Source: Trissonchulus latispiculum (taxonomy: Eukaryota > Nematoda > Enoplea > Enoplida > Ironidae). Taken from it: a DNA stretch of 64,000 bases. Position numbers and translations under genes: made by a program. Of this stretch, positions 33,530-45,562 are shown piece by piece. Each line of letters opens with the position of its first letter. The stretch's first letter is position 1. Location of the stretch: positions 62,001-126,000 of the forward strand of contig JASAND010017931.1 of assembly GCA_030248195.1 (NCBI GenBank), read 5' to 3'. Below the pieces are notes generated by a model that had not been told where the DNA came from, ran no database searches, and saw only the letters and a list, made by a program, of their open reading frames with translations.

Positions 33530-34160
33530 ACAAATTCCTGTGAGCACAGCCAGCAGTGCTACAGCTATCTTGTGACAGGGCTCAAAAATCCGGAAGACTC
33601 TCATGTTCGTCTTCGGCATGTCATGTCTTGAAAGACTGACAAGTTTTTTCTAATTTTCAGTCTTTTATGCACTAACCAACGTAATTTGCATATTTATGTT
33701 GGCATGGCAGAAAGTACATAAGGGGAATAAATTCTTGATTAGTGCAGTCAGTTCTACTGGTTATCTGCAGCCTCGCTGCATTATCCAACAGGAGAGCAGC
33801 GAAGGCTTGCCGTACTAAGTACAATTCAATTGTAAGCATGCGGTTGTAGCATGGTTCGGTTACACTGAGACTGAGCCGCTCATGAGTGCTCTACTCTACA
33901 CGAACCCTCCGTCTACAAGTGAACTCACATTCCTGTGAGCAGTGAGCACACCCAGCAGTGCTACAGCTATCTTGTGACAGGGCTCAAAAATCTAGCAGAC
34001 TTTCGTGTTCGCCATCTGCATGTCATGTCTTGAAACACTGATAAGTTTTGTATAATTTTCATCGTTTATGTACTAACCATAACCAACCTAACTTGCAGAT
34101 TTATGTCGGCAGAAAGTATATAAGGGAAAGAAATTCATGATTAATGCAGTCAGTTCTGCT
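33530..34160. repeat. Direct duplication of a host or older-repeat segment
   Basis: The block starting CCTGTGAGCAC...CAGCAGTGCTACAGC at 33537 recurs at 33940. Its continuation (CAGCCTCGCTGCATT...AGCGAAGGCTTGCCGT) is at 33769 and again at 35460, after a later insertion. Divergence is modest. Confidence 0.7.
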
Positions 34161-35441
34161 ACGGTGCAGTTTTTCCCCGGTGTAAAATCCCCCCCCCCGG
34201 AAAAACTACAACGGTGTGGATTTTCCCCCCGGAAAAATTACATCGGTGTGAATTTTCCGGGGGGGAAAGTTTTGCACCAATACAAGAATTAGTGCAGATT
34301 TCAGTATATAAATTAAGCTTTGCTCATAATTATAGCAACTAATTATGCTTCGATGATGGAATGTGATTAGCGTGAAACACCAACATTGTCATTATATATA
34401 ATAGTTCGACTCACAAATAAAATTAAATGGAAATATACATGAATAAAAATTCTTGAAAAATCGGAAATCTTGTAGGATTAATAAAAATGTTTTATTCAAC
34501 TGTTTTATTTTGCATTTGATAAACTTTAGTAAGGAAAAAAGTCATAAATAAAATAAATGCTAATCATTCTTAATATTTTATGTTTTCATTTCTGAGTAAA
34601 AATAAATAAACTAAAATATTGGAAATTTTAAAACCGAGCTCAAATTTTTAAGTATAAGACAGGTACAAAATCAAGTGAACTAAAATTTATTTTAAACTAT
34701 ATTTTAGAAATTTCATTCAACTAAATTGAAATTTAAATTTTCAATTTATAAGTTGAAATTTCATTTAATTGAAGTTCATCTGAATTTTCCACGTAAACTT
34801 GAATTTTGTTAACTTTCCTTGCAAATTTTCCCCGAGGAAGCACTGCACCATTGACCTGTGGTTGAACTCTGAGATTAAAATTTCCGAAATTTCAATTATG
34901 TTTTTATTTATTAATTTTTTTGCTTAGAAATGCAACATGAGATATCAGAATCCTAATAAGCTTAGAAGTTAGCACTGATTCAATTGAAGTTAAATTTTTT
35001 AATTTAATTTTTAACTTAGAAATAAACACATAAGGTATCAGAAAACTAATACAATTAGAAGTTACCTAGCATTTATTTAATTGAACTTAAATTTTTGACT
35101 AGTCTTTATCCAGTGCATTGACTGCTGCATATAATCTATGAAATTAAAAATAAATTCTAATTTGTCCTTGTATACTTTTTCCTGTTTTAGTCTCGCACAT
35201 AAAATTTTCAATGCTTTAATTTATAGGTATACTTTTACTTTGATATAAAAACATAAAATATTAGAAGCCTAAGAAAGATAAGCATATATTTAAGAATTTT
35301 TTATTAAGTTTCATCAAATTGAAAATTTAAATTTCAATTTAGTTCAATTTTCACACCGGTGTAATTTTTCCGGGGGGAAAATCCACATCGGTGTAGTTTT
35401 CCGGGGGGAAAATTTGCTAGGGGAAAAATTACACTGTGACA
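34161..35441. mobile_element. CACGGTG-family inverted-repeat element
   Basis: Left end ACGGTGCAGTTTTTCCCC, right end GGGGAAAAATTACACTGTG inverted, each followed inwards by ACACCGGTGT and TTTTCCCCCCGGAAAA palindromes. It splits the paralogous segment described above: the empty version is CAGTTCTACTGGTTAT at 33748, while here AGTTCTGCT precedes and AGTTCGACT follows. The interior is AT-rich and non-coding. Confidence 0.75.
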
Positions 35442-35999
35442 AGTTCGACTGGCTATATGCAGCCTCGCTGCATTCTATGACAACAGGCACAGGAGAGCAG
35501 CGAAGGCTTGCCGTATAGTACAATTCAATTGTAGCGGTTGTAGCATGGTTCGGTCACACTGAGCCGTTATGTTACAAACGAATGCTGTATACATATACGT
35601 AAACTGTCCAGCTGTAAAAGAATGTATTCGCCTTCTAACCTCATGAATTTGTTTGTTGGTCTTAAAACACTCTGACTAAAATTTCTCAGAATTCAACCAA
35701 GCACATGTTTACAACGTGTATCCTACTTACACTATCCTACTTACGCCTAACGTTTGATGTTTCCGCCTAGAGATAACAAACTCAAAATCATACTTATGCC
35801 TAAACCTCAAAACTGAAATTCCCACTTAACTTAATTAAAATATTTAATTGCAAAACTCCAATTCCTACTTACACCTAAAATGAAAGCTCTACCGTAATCC
35901 ACTTGTATGTTTTACCATGCAGACTTTGCATTATGTCTACACTGTAACTAATGCGTGGAAATAATAAATGTATAAAAATCATCATTTAAAATTCAATGA

Positions 36000-36102
36000 C
36001 AAATAATTAATTGTTTGATTAATTAATGTTTTGACTATTAATTAATTATTAATTATTAATTAATATTATTAATTAATTAATTATTGTTATATAATTATTA
36101 TA

Positions 36103-36133
<31 letters not shown>

Positions 36134-36250
36134 ATAATAATTATTATTATAATTATATTATTATTAATTATTATTATTATTTATTAATTATTAATTATTA
36201 ATTAATTATTAATTATTAACTATTAATTAACGATTAATTTTTTAATTAAT
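36000..36250. repeat. AT-only low-complexity tract
   Basis: Runs of ATTAATTA and (ATT)n, almost free of G and C for about 200 bases. Confidence 0.95.
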
Positions 36251-36509
36251 TAATCTTTTATCAGCAATGCATTTAACTTAAAACTAGAGAAATTGCACAT
36301 GCATTCAAAGACATACGGTCAAACCCAAACGTTTGTGCATTTATGGTCTCATTTTATAATTATAGAATATAACACAGGGGCTGTTCAGTGTTCAGTATAA
36401 GCTAAAGTTAAGCATAAGATTTAAGCTTATACTGATGCTAAATCGAAAAACGTATTTAAAATTAGTGTTCTATGATCCAAAAAACCCTGGATACTTCAGC
36501 AAGATACTT

Positions 36510-37888
36510 AAGGGGGGGGGCTACGAATTTCACTGAAAGTTCGATGTTGGAAAAGCTAGCTAGTCTTTTGCCACATAATAGTATTAGGTTTAGTGTAAAA
36601 TAGTTTAAAGTTTGGAAGAATTCCATGCAGCGTAGCGTCCTGTGGAGCCATCAGAAGTTGGTGTTGTCGGTCCAAAGCTCGACATTACACGTACACAAAC
36701 TTGGCCTCGCCCTGGTCGCTATGTGCAAGGCACGGTACCAAAATTTTCAGGAATTAGTTCTGACATATAGTGCTTTGATATCGTGCAGAATAATCTCTAG
36801 ACCATTGCCTGCTTTTCTGTGCTATACGATCAAAGTGTGAAAAATTGGGTGTTGTAGGTCTATACAGGTGGAGGTTAACTAATTTCTAATGAGCTGTGGT
36901 TTACCAAATGAGCCAAACTTTGCTGCAATTAATACTCCAAGTATCTGTCTTAACTTTGGTATAAATGACGTGATTTCGTTAATCCCTGCGTTCGCAGTGC
37001 TGGATTATATTATCGATATTGTCGCTGTTATTTGGTGCCATTTCGAAGATGTGAGCGAATTACTCCAAAGTACTTTGCACATTACAGGGCAGTGAGTGTA
37101 CCAACATGTGCCGAAAGCTATGTCACTAAACCTCGCTCCAATGTTTAGAAATGCTAGATTGATTTCTCAAAGTATCGATGGCGATCGCTCCAAAAAGCTC
37201 TAAGACAGTTATAAGCGCATACTGAACGAAGGAAGCGTCATATCGAAAAACGGATTTCGTATTCGGATTCAGCAGGTCAAATAACCCCTATAAGCACCTT
37301 TTCGGCAAAATCGGAGACAAAAAATTTTTTGACCCCATTTTTACTGCGCTTAGCTAGCTTTTCAGGCCTAAAAATAAGGGTTATTTCTTAACAAAAAGTT
37401 TGCTAGCACACTAACCAGAAAACCAAAACCCTTGAAACTCACAGACAATTTGCCCCTATTAGAGCCTAATATTTGGTAAAAAGCTGGGGTAGGCTAGGGG
37501 CTGTCAATTTTATTAGATCGAAAACGGCGCGCGGTCACCTTGCAACTTTTTGCCAAATTTCAAACGTTGAGCTGTTATAGCTGAAGAATGAAGCAACGCT
37601 CGAAAGCCGGAATACTTTTAATATTCAGCACTAGTAACAGTTAACATTTATGGCTGAAAGTTTCAAAAATGGTCAAACCGTTAATCCACCAGAGCTGCAA
37701 AAACCTTTTTGAAAAAGCCCATTCTTCGAACAAAAATTTGTACTTTGGCGTCCTGCCAAAAACGGTGTATATGAGATATATTGTTGCCCACCCTAAACTT
37801 TTTTAATTTGATATGTTGGCTAACGTTGGGGGAAAAAGTAGGTCTCTCCGACGATGTCGTGTCAACCAGTTCGTAGCCCCCCCCCCCT
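36510..37888. mobile_element. TTAA/poly-G terminal-inverted-repeat element
   Basis: Left end TTAAGGGGGGGGCTACGAA and right end TTCGTAGCCCCCCCCC then TTAA. Two short open frames inside (36625-36840, 36889-37095) have no recognisable domain. It lies inside the element 35715-38944. Confidence 0.7.
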
Positions 37889-38372
37889 TAAATACTTAAA
37901 ATTTTAAAACTTAAGATTGTATGATCAGTTAGGTAATAGTTGGGAAGCATAAATTTGAGCTAAATTGGTTAAGTTTTGCTGAAGAAAAAACGATCTCCTC
38001 CTCCAAATTGTTTGCTAGATCCTGAAAAATTATGTCCTTACTTTAAAATTTAAAACCATTTCGGTGTGCTGTGATATTTCATTTAGCTTGTTAATTTATC
38101 TGGAAAAATGGAAATTTATTTCTAATAAACAAAGGTGAACCGCAAAATTGCTATTTAGTTCATATAAGTAAACGTAGATTCATCCAAACAAATTCAACCA
38201 ACTTCAGGATCAAAGTAAGAAACTGGATACTGTAGATTTTAGGCGTAAGTACGAATCCGAGTTTTGCATAAACATTCTTTAGGCGTAAGTAGGAATGTGA
38301 GTTTTGACAGAAACAAGCAATATTTTGTGCAAAAGGTTAAAAGTGTTCGCTGGACGGACATTTTCAGTAATT

Positions 38373-38875
38373 ATAAACCTGCTGCGCAGTTAATTATTTT
38401 ATAAGGAGCTCTCACTTGCTTACTACAGAAAATATACGTGCAAAACATTGTCTGAACATTTTTTAAAGCTTGAGGAATTTACTTTTATATCGCCAGAAAA
38501 CCTGAAAGAACTCAGCATTACATATTAGCAGTTCTTTCGGTCAGATTCATGCATATGAGAAATTGTTGGTGAGCTGTTAAAAAGCTTAATCTTAAATATG
38601 AGTCATCAATCAGAGCAGAGAATAGACTTTGCGATTTTGGAATTGCCATTAATACATGAGCAAACACACATGCATAATTTCTACATGAATCGGAAAAAGA
38701 AGTTCTTTGGAATGAAAGACAAAATTTCACACGCAAATCATATAAGCCCTATCTTAAACCATTATTCACACGCATTTACGGCGAGGAATATCTTTATCAA
38801 GCAAAATGCATGTGAGGGGCCCGGGGCGAGCAAACATAAGAGACCTGCTGCGCTGAGGCGCAGCAGGAAAAATTA
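38373..38875 (+). mobile_element. Helitron-like element with CCTGCTGCGC hairpin
   Basis: The left subterminal CCTGCTGCGCAG (38378-38389) agrees with the stem of the right hairpin CCTGCTGCGC-TGAG-GCGCAGCAGG (38844-38867), which is followed by AAAAATTA. About 0.5 kb, non-coding. The right part is related to about 10190-10300. Confidence 0.6.
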
Positions 38876-38952
38876 GGCGTAAGTAGGAATTGGAGTTTTG
38901 AAAACGATTAGGCGTAAGTAGGATAGGCGTAAGTAGGAGTAACCGTTTACAA

Positions 38953-40280
38953 TTCCAAAATATTTATGGTATGACCAAAGCAGGGAAGATTTTCCTTACA
39001 TTGAAATTGAAAGCAAACCTGAAGAAAAGTAGTTAAGAAGAATATTAGATGTGGTCATTCTGTGCTTGAGTGAAGTGAAGTGAAGGGAAAGATGGAATTT
39101 AGAGGGACTAATTTAGAGAACTGATTAGGTTTCCTATATAACATGTAGACTTTAAATGTTCCTACAAAAGAGCATATTTGTGCTAATGTCCAAACCAATT
39201 TCCAAACCTGCCAGTACTATGACTTGTAAACTGAGCGCCTATCAAACTCAATCTTAATGGAAAGTTGGCCATATAAGGAGTTTCTCTCTTTCTCCTCAGT
39301 CTTTGCACTGAACTCGGAATACACAAACCAAGCTAGCTGTGTGCCATCATCTTCTTTATACATGTATGTATGTGCATGCATTTAGAAGCTTGATTTTTTG
39401 CTTGGGGGGTTCCTCTCCACCTTCACATTAAGAACACGAGCTTGTCCAATAGAGAAGTGTCAGGAAGATCGCCCATGCCCACTGCTTTTCGATTTCGTGA
39501 AGCAATATTTAGGCAGATAAACAATAACAGGCTTAACTCCACGCCCCCAACAAGTATTGCCGTCTGCACATGTCTGGTGGAGGTTGGCTCTCCTTGCAAA
39601 CAATAAAAGCCGGTTTACACAGGCAAACTGGAACAAACTGTTTTAGTTTGTTCGAGGAACCCTAGCTAAGATCAGAAGTAATCTGCCCGTGTACACTGGG
39701 CTGCAAACTCTGACAAACAAGGCAAACTTCAGGAGCCAATCAAATTATAGCTGGCTACTTCAGCCGTGTACTTCGAGACGGGTAACATCCAGTGCCGAGA
39801 ATAGCATTGCCGAAAATGCACATTACCGAGAAAAGCATTGCCGATAATTGCATTGGCGAGAATGGTCATTACTTATTTCTTGCATTGCCGACAAAGTCCA
39901 TCTCATATAGATTGTAATGCCGAGAAATGCGTTGCCGACAATTGCATTGTTGAGAAAGGGTTTTTCTTGAAACCTGCTATGTATATTTATGTTGATCATG
40001 TAGGCAGTTTTCTAGGAGGCCAGATGATAGCTTTCAAGGACTTTCCTCCTTTCTGTGTCACAGTATAATAATGCCTATTTTAATTTCAGTATTTGCATGC
40101 CAAGTTAGAAAGATTAGTTTAAGGTACCCTTCCAGACTGCTTTATAGACACAGGATTGGTTGACTGTTTGTTTGCTCTATGTTTGTGCCATGAAATAAAT
40201 TTAGGTTGCAAAATGTGAACAGGTTTTCAGAAGATTTGTGGCGTGACATATGTAACCTAGGGCCTAGTGTTTTACGTGAA
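38953..40280. other. Intergenic DNA with a GCATTGCCGA array
   Basis: No gene seen. It includes the degenerate array 39797-39955 and a GCACATGTCTGG end-like phrase at 39568. Confidence 0.45.
39797..39955. repeat. Degenerate GCATTGCCGA-type array
   Basis: About ten variants of GCATTGCCGAnAA and TTACCGAGAA recur at irregular spacing of 12-25 bases. It resembles the motif-rich termini of the inverted-repeat elements in this window, but I found no partner array. Confidence 0.65.
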
Positions 40281-40321
40281 CTCCAAAAGGTTAAAATTAG
40301 TGTTAAACTAGACTCGCTCTC

Positions 40322-40465
40322 CGGGGACGTGGCTCAGTGCTAAAGCGTTCTACTCATGATCCAAGAGCTCGGTGGTTCGCTCTCCACCCTGGATCCTGAC
40401 AGGGCCTAAAGGTTTGAGTCAATGGCGGAGTGGGTCGGCAGCAAAGAAAGACTCAATCATGAGCC
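40322..40465 (+). repeat. tRNA-derived SINE-like unit, split by a MULE-like element
   Basis: TGGCTCAGTGCTAAAGC is a box-A-like segment and GGTGGTTCGCTCTCCACC is a T-arm with a 5-bp stem around a box-B-like core. The anticodon arm is not intact, so it is a tRNA-derived repeat and not a tRNA gene. Its tail continues to 40465 and resumes at 42078 after the inserted element. Confidence 0.6.
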
Positions 40466-40474
40466 TAAAATGTC

Positions 40475-41263
40475 GGTGGGGTCTAAAAGCAGGACCAGGA
40501 CCAGGACCAGGACCAGGACCAGGACCAAGGGTCTAAAACCAGGACCACCCTCAGGACCACTTTCAGGACCAGGACCAGGGGTCTAAAACCAGGACCAGGA
40601 CCAGGACCAAGGGTCTAAAACCAGGACCACTTTCAGGACCACCCTCAGGACCAGTCCCCAGGACCAGGACCAAGGGTCTAAAACCAGGACCACTTTCAGG
40701 ACCACCCTCAGGACCACCAATGTGACCGCAAAAAAGCAACCTTTAGCAGCGGGGGCAGGTATTTTAAATCTAAATCAATCTTAGGATCACTTCTAGAAAC
40801 GAAGTGGGAATGAAGCCTTTCCACCACAAAACCAAAGTTTAGGTTCTTAACTTGCTCTTGAATATATTTATTTATGTTTGAATTTTAAGTTGGAATTTTA
40901 AATTTTAATTTTGAATTTTATATTTATTTATTTTTGAATGTTTATTTATAAATTTGCCGAATAATTGCAGCACCAGTTGTAAGTACCAGGTATATTAATT
41001 TGTTTGATCGACTCGGTATCATTGTGATGAAAGTAATGGTCTTAAAATTATATAAAGGAACACAAAATCTGGCGTAGTCTATGATGCTCTTGCATTCCTT
41101 TATATATCCGCATCCATATATCTATTGTCTCAATTCATCTGTAAAATAAAGCGTGAGAAAGTGTTCCGTCTGCGTATGGCTCAACCAATGCGATAGTCTA
41201 TGTGCCTATATGCCTATGTTCACGAGTTTGAGCATATATATGCACTATATATATGCACGCAAC

Positions 41264-41348
<85 letters not shown>

Positions 41349-42068
41349 TACAATATATGCTGGTGGGTTGATGTTAGGTATGTGACCAGTTGCCTCAAAT
41401 AAAATACACCTCTTGCATCGACCAACATGAGAATTTATTTCTGGGGATATTTATTAAAATCAACGTGTGAAAACCTGCACTGGTGTTCATGTCAGAGACC
41501 ACACCAGATTTTGTGTTCATTCACAATTATTATACCATTGCTTTGTGTTGTGCTATCAGTATGAGACCGAGTTGATCTAAGACAACACTCGCAATTGGTG
41601 CAACAATCATTCGGCAAATGTATAAATAAACATTCAAGAATAAATAAATATAAAATTCAAAATTAAAATTAAAATTAACATTTAAAATTCTAATTCAAAA
41701 TTCAAACATAAATAAATATGTTCACGAGCAAGTTAAGAACCTAAACTTTGTACAGTTTTGTGGTGGAAAGGCTTCATTCCCACTTCGTTTCTAGAAGTGA
41801 TCCTAAGATTGATTTAGATTTAAAATACCTGCCCCCGCTGCTAAAGGTTGCTTTTTTGCGGTCACATTGGTGGTCCTGAGGGTGGTCCTGAAAGTGGTCC
41901 TGGTTTTAGACCCCTGGTCCTGGTCCTGGTCCTGGTTTTAGACCCCTGGTCCTGGTCCTGAAAGTGGTCCTGAGGGTGGTCCTGGTTTTAGACCCTTGGT
42001 CCTGGTCCTGGTCCTGAAAAGTGGTCCTGGTCCTGGTCCTGGTCCTGGTCCTGCTTTTAGACCCCACC
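40475..42068. mobile_element. MULE-like element with AGGACC-array long inverted repeats
   Basis: Begins GGTGGGGTCTAAAAGC and ends with the exact inverse GCTTTTAGACCCCACC. The flanking 9-mer TAAAATGTC is perfect at 40466-40474 and 42069-42077. The terminal inverted repeats are about 500 bases: AGGACC arrays with GGTCTAAAACC repeated, then a unique stretch (GCAACCTTTAGCAGCGGG and onwards). Centre: a TA microsatellite, no transposase. Long TIRs with a 9-bp duplication are the mark of the Mutator-like superfamily. Confidence 0.85.
41266..41349. repeat. (TA)n microsatellite
   Basis: About 80 bases of TA within the interior of the MULE-like element. The overlapping open frames (IYIYIY) are artefacts. 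Confidence 0.96.
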
Positions 42069-42077
42069 TAAAATGTC

Positions 42078-43164
42078 TGCCCTGAATTCTGATCCCGTTT
42101 CTTGTAGTTCATAAATTCAGGAAACATTTTGTGCCTCCTGCTTAATTTCTTATAGCGATATTCTGACAAACATTTCAAAAACCTCTAACGCTTTAAAACC
42201 TGTATGTTCTTCCTGCATAATCCTTTTCGTGTAGGTACATAGATTAGAAGTGCATCTAATACCCGTCTTGAGCTGTAATAGTTAGCTTCAATGCCATCAT
42301 AGGAGGAGAGTGAGTGAGCAATTGAGACAAAGCAAAATTGAAGAAAAATACCGAGGGAGACATTGAGGTGTACAAAAGGAGACGTTATGTGCCAGACAAA
42401 CGAACGACAACACATATCCTAGACTTATATAGCAAGAACATAAACCCAAAACTAGAAATGGGAAAGAGCTGGAGACTCAAGATTACAACTAAGGAGGGGA
42501 AGGGCTCTCAATTTCCAAGCAAATCAAGAAAAGCTAATTAAGGACGATTTTCAATCATAGCATGTTTACACAAGAGACGAGAAGATTTGCTAGACTTCCA
42601 CCTACACTCACCAATGTTTCCTGATACAAATTCATTAGGAAACGCCAGTATAAGTTAAAGTTAAATAGCCAAAGTCTCTTACTGCACATTCCAGTCAGCA
42701 GCATATCACCTTGTGTTCTTAATTATCCTGGATCCAAAAATTAACTAATTGACTGACTAAAGATTGGTATAGTTTGTTTTCGGTCAGGTCACGTCACGTA
42801 AAAATTTTTGATTTCACAAAATTCAAATTTTTAATTTACAGAGGTACGTAGGAGCAAATTGTTCTAATATAAAGCAGGAAATGAGCTATAAGAAATCGCT
42901 TAAAGTTGTATCTGTGTCAACAAATAAAATTTGGTGCAATCTGAACATTGTGTTTATTTTGCCGAATTTCAACAATTAGTAAAAAATGGGCCCGTCCGGG
43001 CCTAAGTTTCTAGCTTACGGGTCAGGCTGGGTCGGGCCTAAAAATCCAGACGGATGCACGGCTCCAGCGATAGACGCATTTCAGCCACACGGTTGAACCA
43101 AAACAGTTTTCTCTTCAAATGAAGATATGCATAACATCTAATTTGCATATTCTTCAATCTCCTG
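42078..43164. other. Intergenic DNA, no gene seen
   Basis: Starts with the rest of the SINE-like unit. A GGGCCCGTCCGGGCC remnant of the GGCCCGG arrays lies at 42988-43040. The short frame at 42338-42541 is Lys-rich without a recognisable domain. Confidence 0.4.
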
Positions 43165-43613
43165 TTTTTTTATTCCGCCGGAGGCGGAATCTTTGTAATG
43201 GGTGAACCCTATTCTAGTGTGAAATTGCAAGTGTGGTATGACCCGGTCACCATGTTTATCACGTAAACCTAGCTGCGTAAGTTTTTTTAGACAGGGGGTG
43301 ACCTATTTGAAGACTGCTTTGAGGAAGCTGATCAAATGCCGAAAAAGTTTTTACACTGTTTCTGGGCGACTTCAAGTTGAATTTAGTTCACATATTTTTA
43401 ATATTATTTAAAATTTCCAAGCAGAGAAACCTAAGTGTGAGATTCTCAAAACTTTTATCCGGGTCCCCCCATGGCAGTTTTAGATTTGTGTTAACACTAT
43501 AAGACAATTTTCATTATGCAAATTAATTGAGCATGCAGAATTCAGTACACATTCAAAAGGCAGAAGTTAAATCTCTTATTTATTACTAGCAGCAGTAAAC
43601 AGTTTTTCGTCAT

Positions 43614-45562
43614 TTTTTGTTCTGCCTGGAGGCAGAACTACTTACACGGATAATAGATAGGAATAGCACTAACGAACCACTGCTCAATTCAAAGCTCGCC
43701 TATCTTCAACATAGGTCTAGTATAGCGATCAACTCATTTTTTTAACCAAAGTGGGCCTGATAGTAATTGCAGCTTTAATTGAAGTAATTTAAATTTTTAT
43801 ATTAGTCAAAAAGTGCTGACACTGAGTATTTTTGTCTGTATATATTGCTGCGTCTGACTTGTTCCATTTTCTCTGATTTTTCCTATCCTTCCCCCTCACG
43901 CCAGGATTTTTACGAAATTGTTACTTTCACTGTCCCCCCCCGCAAATTTCGCAGATGAAAACTGTTTTAAGAGATGCCAGTTATTTATGCAAATGAGATC
44001 AGCAGATTTTAAGAACAGTACACAAGTAGCTGGCTATCCACCTGGCTGCGTTGTATAAATGCTTTTTAAAGGTGCTAAAGGCTTCAGCAAAAAAGAAAAT
44101 GTTTGCCTTGTCGCTGGTTTCTTGAATTAACGGAATTGGTAACTATTATTTATTGGCATCGACGTGATCGCAACCAGTTCTAGATATCAGATTTAAATAT
44201 TTGAAAAAATGTTTGAATGACCTCCCGTACTACATACGTAAATGACCAGCTTATGTTAAAGAGTCAGTAAATTCTGGTTCCCGATACATCGATTTAATTT
44301 CTGTACAACCGAAAGCGGTTTAATAGGAAGCTAAAAAGGGCCCCCAGCTGAATTCGATTGATATAACTGACTTGCGATAGAAAAATTTCGTTAAAGCCTA
44401 CAAAAATAGTAAAATCGCACTTATTTCATAAATAATCTTTTTATTCCGTCTGGAGACGGAATTATTGTTTCGGAAAATGGTGTTACAACGTTGTTTATGG
44501 AGGAAATGAATTTTGTAGGCCTATCTTTAGCACATGGCCTAGCTTTGGGGATTTTTTGGTGCAGCGTAAAATGTGCAAATTAGGTTTGAAATCAATTTGA
44601 GATCAAAATAACAGTAATGTTAGGCGACATAAGAGTGACATGCTGAAAGCGACGGTTGAGGTTAGCTAGAACTGAGGAGACAAGACTGCATTACGTTACA
44701 ATTGTCTGTCTGCAACAAGTTGATGCGTACCGACCGACATAGTAAACCCACTGTATTAGCAGTTAGAAATGGAAACCAAGGGATCAAAAGAAATATTATG
44801 GGAAAGCTTAAAAGACCAATTTTGACTGATACTGGCCGCATTGCTTGGGGTTTGCAGCTAGTGGACCAAACCAAACACTGAGCAAGTGAACGTGGATACA
44901 AATTTAAGGAAATTATCTAATTGTTACTTGTGGGGTATGAGTTAGCTGAGCACTGTAGCTAGTTAGTTACTTGACATGCTTTTGTAATGTATTAATTCTT
45001 GAGGCCGTGGACTTCTAAAATGTGTAAAATTAACACTGAAAAGTGCTAAACACCTGGAAGGAATAATGCCCCTTTTAGGGGCCTGCTTGTTATATTTAAA
45101 GATATAAATATCAAAATTATTATCTTCATCTAGTTTGGTAATATGATATGAAATAATAAGCAACATTATGATTTATAAACGGTTTACTAACTTCGAATAT
45201 TAATGAAAAAATTGCTGTTCGGACTTATGCTGGTTCACTGGAAGTAATGTCGGCGCTGGATGACCTGGCCGTCAAAAATCAGGCCGGCACTTAGAACGGC
45301 CCACTACTCAAATAGCCGCTGAGCATTACAAGCCAATCCAAGCCTATTAGACTTATTCATTTGAAAATCAGTTACAAACTGATCACGGAAATGCTAAAAG
45401 AACCTAAGTAATCTGAGATCCGTACTTACCAATAGATTGTCAAAAACATAACGCTTTACTTTACATTAACGTTACGTTACGTTACGTTTAATTAATATAT
45501 TACATTTTTTCAAAAGCTCAGACGCAGAACCATACCCCTTTTAGGGGTCATCTTGTTAGTGT
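43614..45562 (-). mobile_element. Helitron-like element (middle of three nested)
   Basis: Right hairpin GTTCTGCC-TGGA-GGCAGAAC at 43619-43638. The left end at 45522-45562 reads, on the - strand, AACAAGATGACCCCTAAA.. then TATGGTTCTGCGTC; the GTTCTGC matches the right stem uniquely. It contains the innermost element. Confidence 0.65.
44437..45096 (-). mobile_element. Helitron-like element (innermost)
   Basis: Right hairpin ATTCCGTC-TGGA-GACGGAAT at 44443-44462; left end 45050-45096 with GGCCCCTAAAAGGGGC then ATTATTCCTTCC on the - strand. About 660 bases without a Rep/helicase frame. Confidence 0.55.

Larger units (their letters stand above)
35715..38944. mobile_element. Inverted-repeat element with GGCGTAAGTAGGA motif termini
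   Basis: The left end has TCCTACTTACGCCTAA-type motifs (35721, 35735, about 35798, 35862); the right end has the inverted TTAGGCGTAAGTAGGA (38233, 38278, 38873, 38911, 38926). The 8-mer GTTTACAA flanks it at 35707-35714 and 38945-38952. The interior holds an AT-rich ATT/TTAA maze (36000-36250), a nested TTAA element and a Helitron-like element. Confidence 0.68.
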
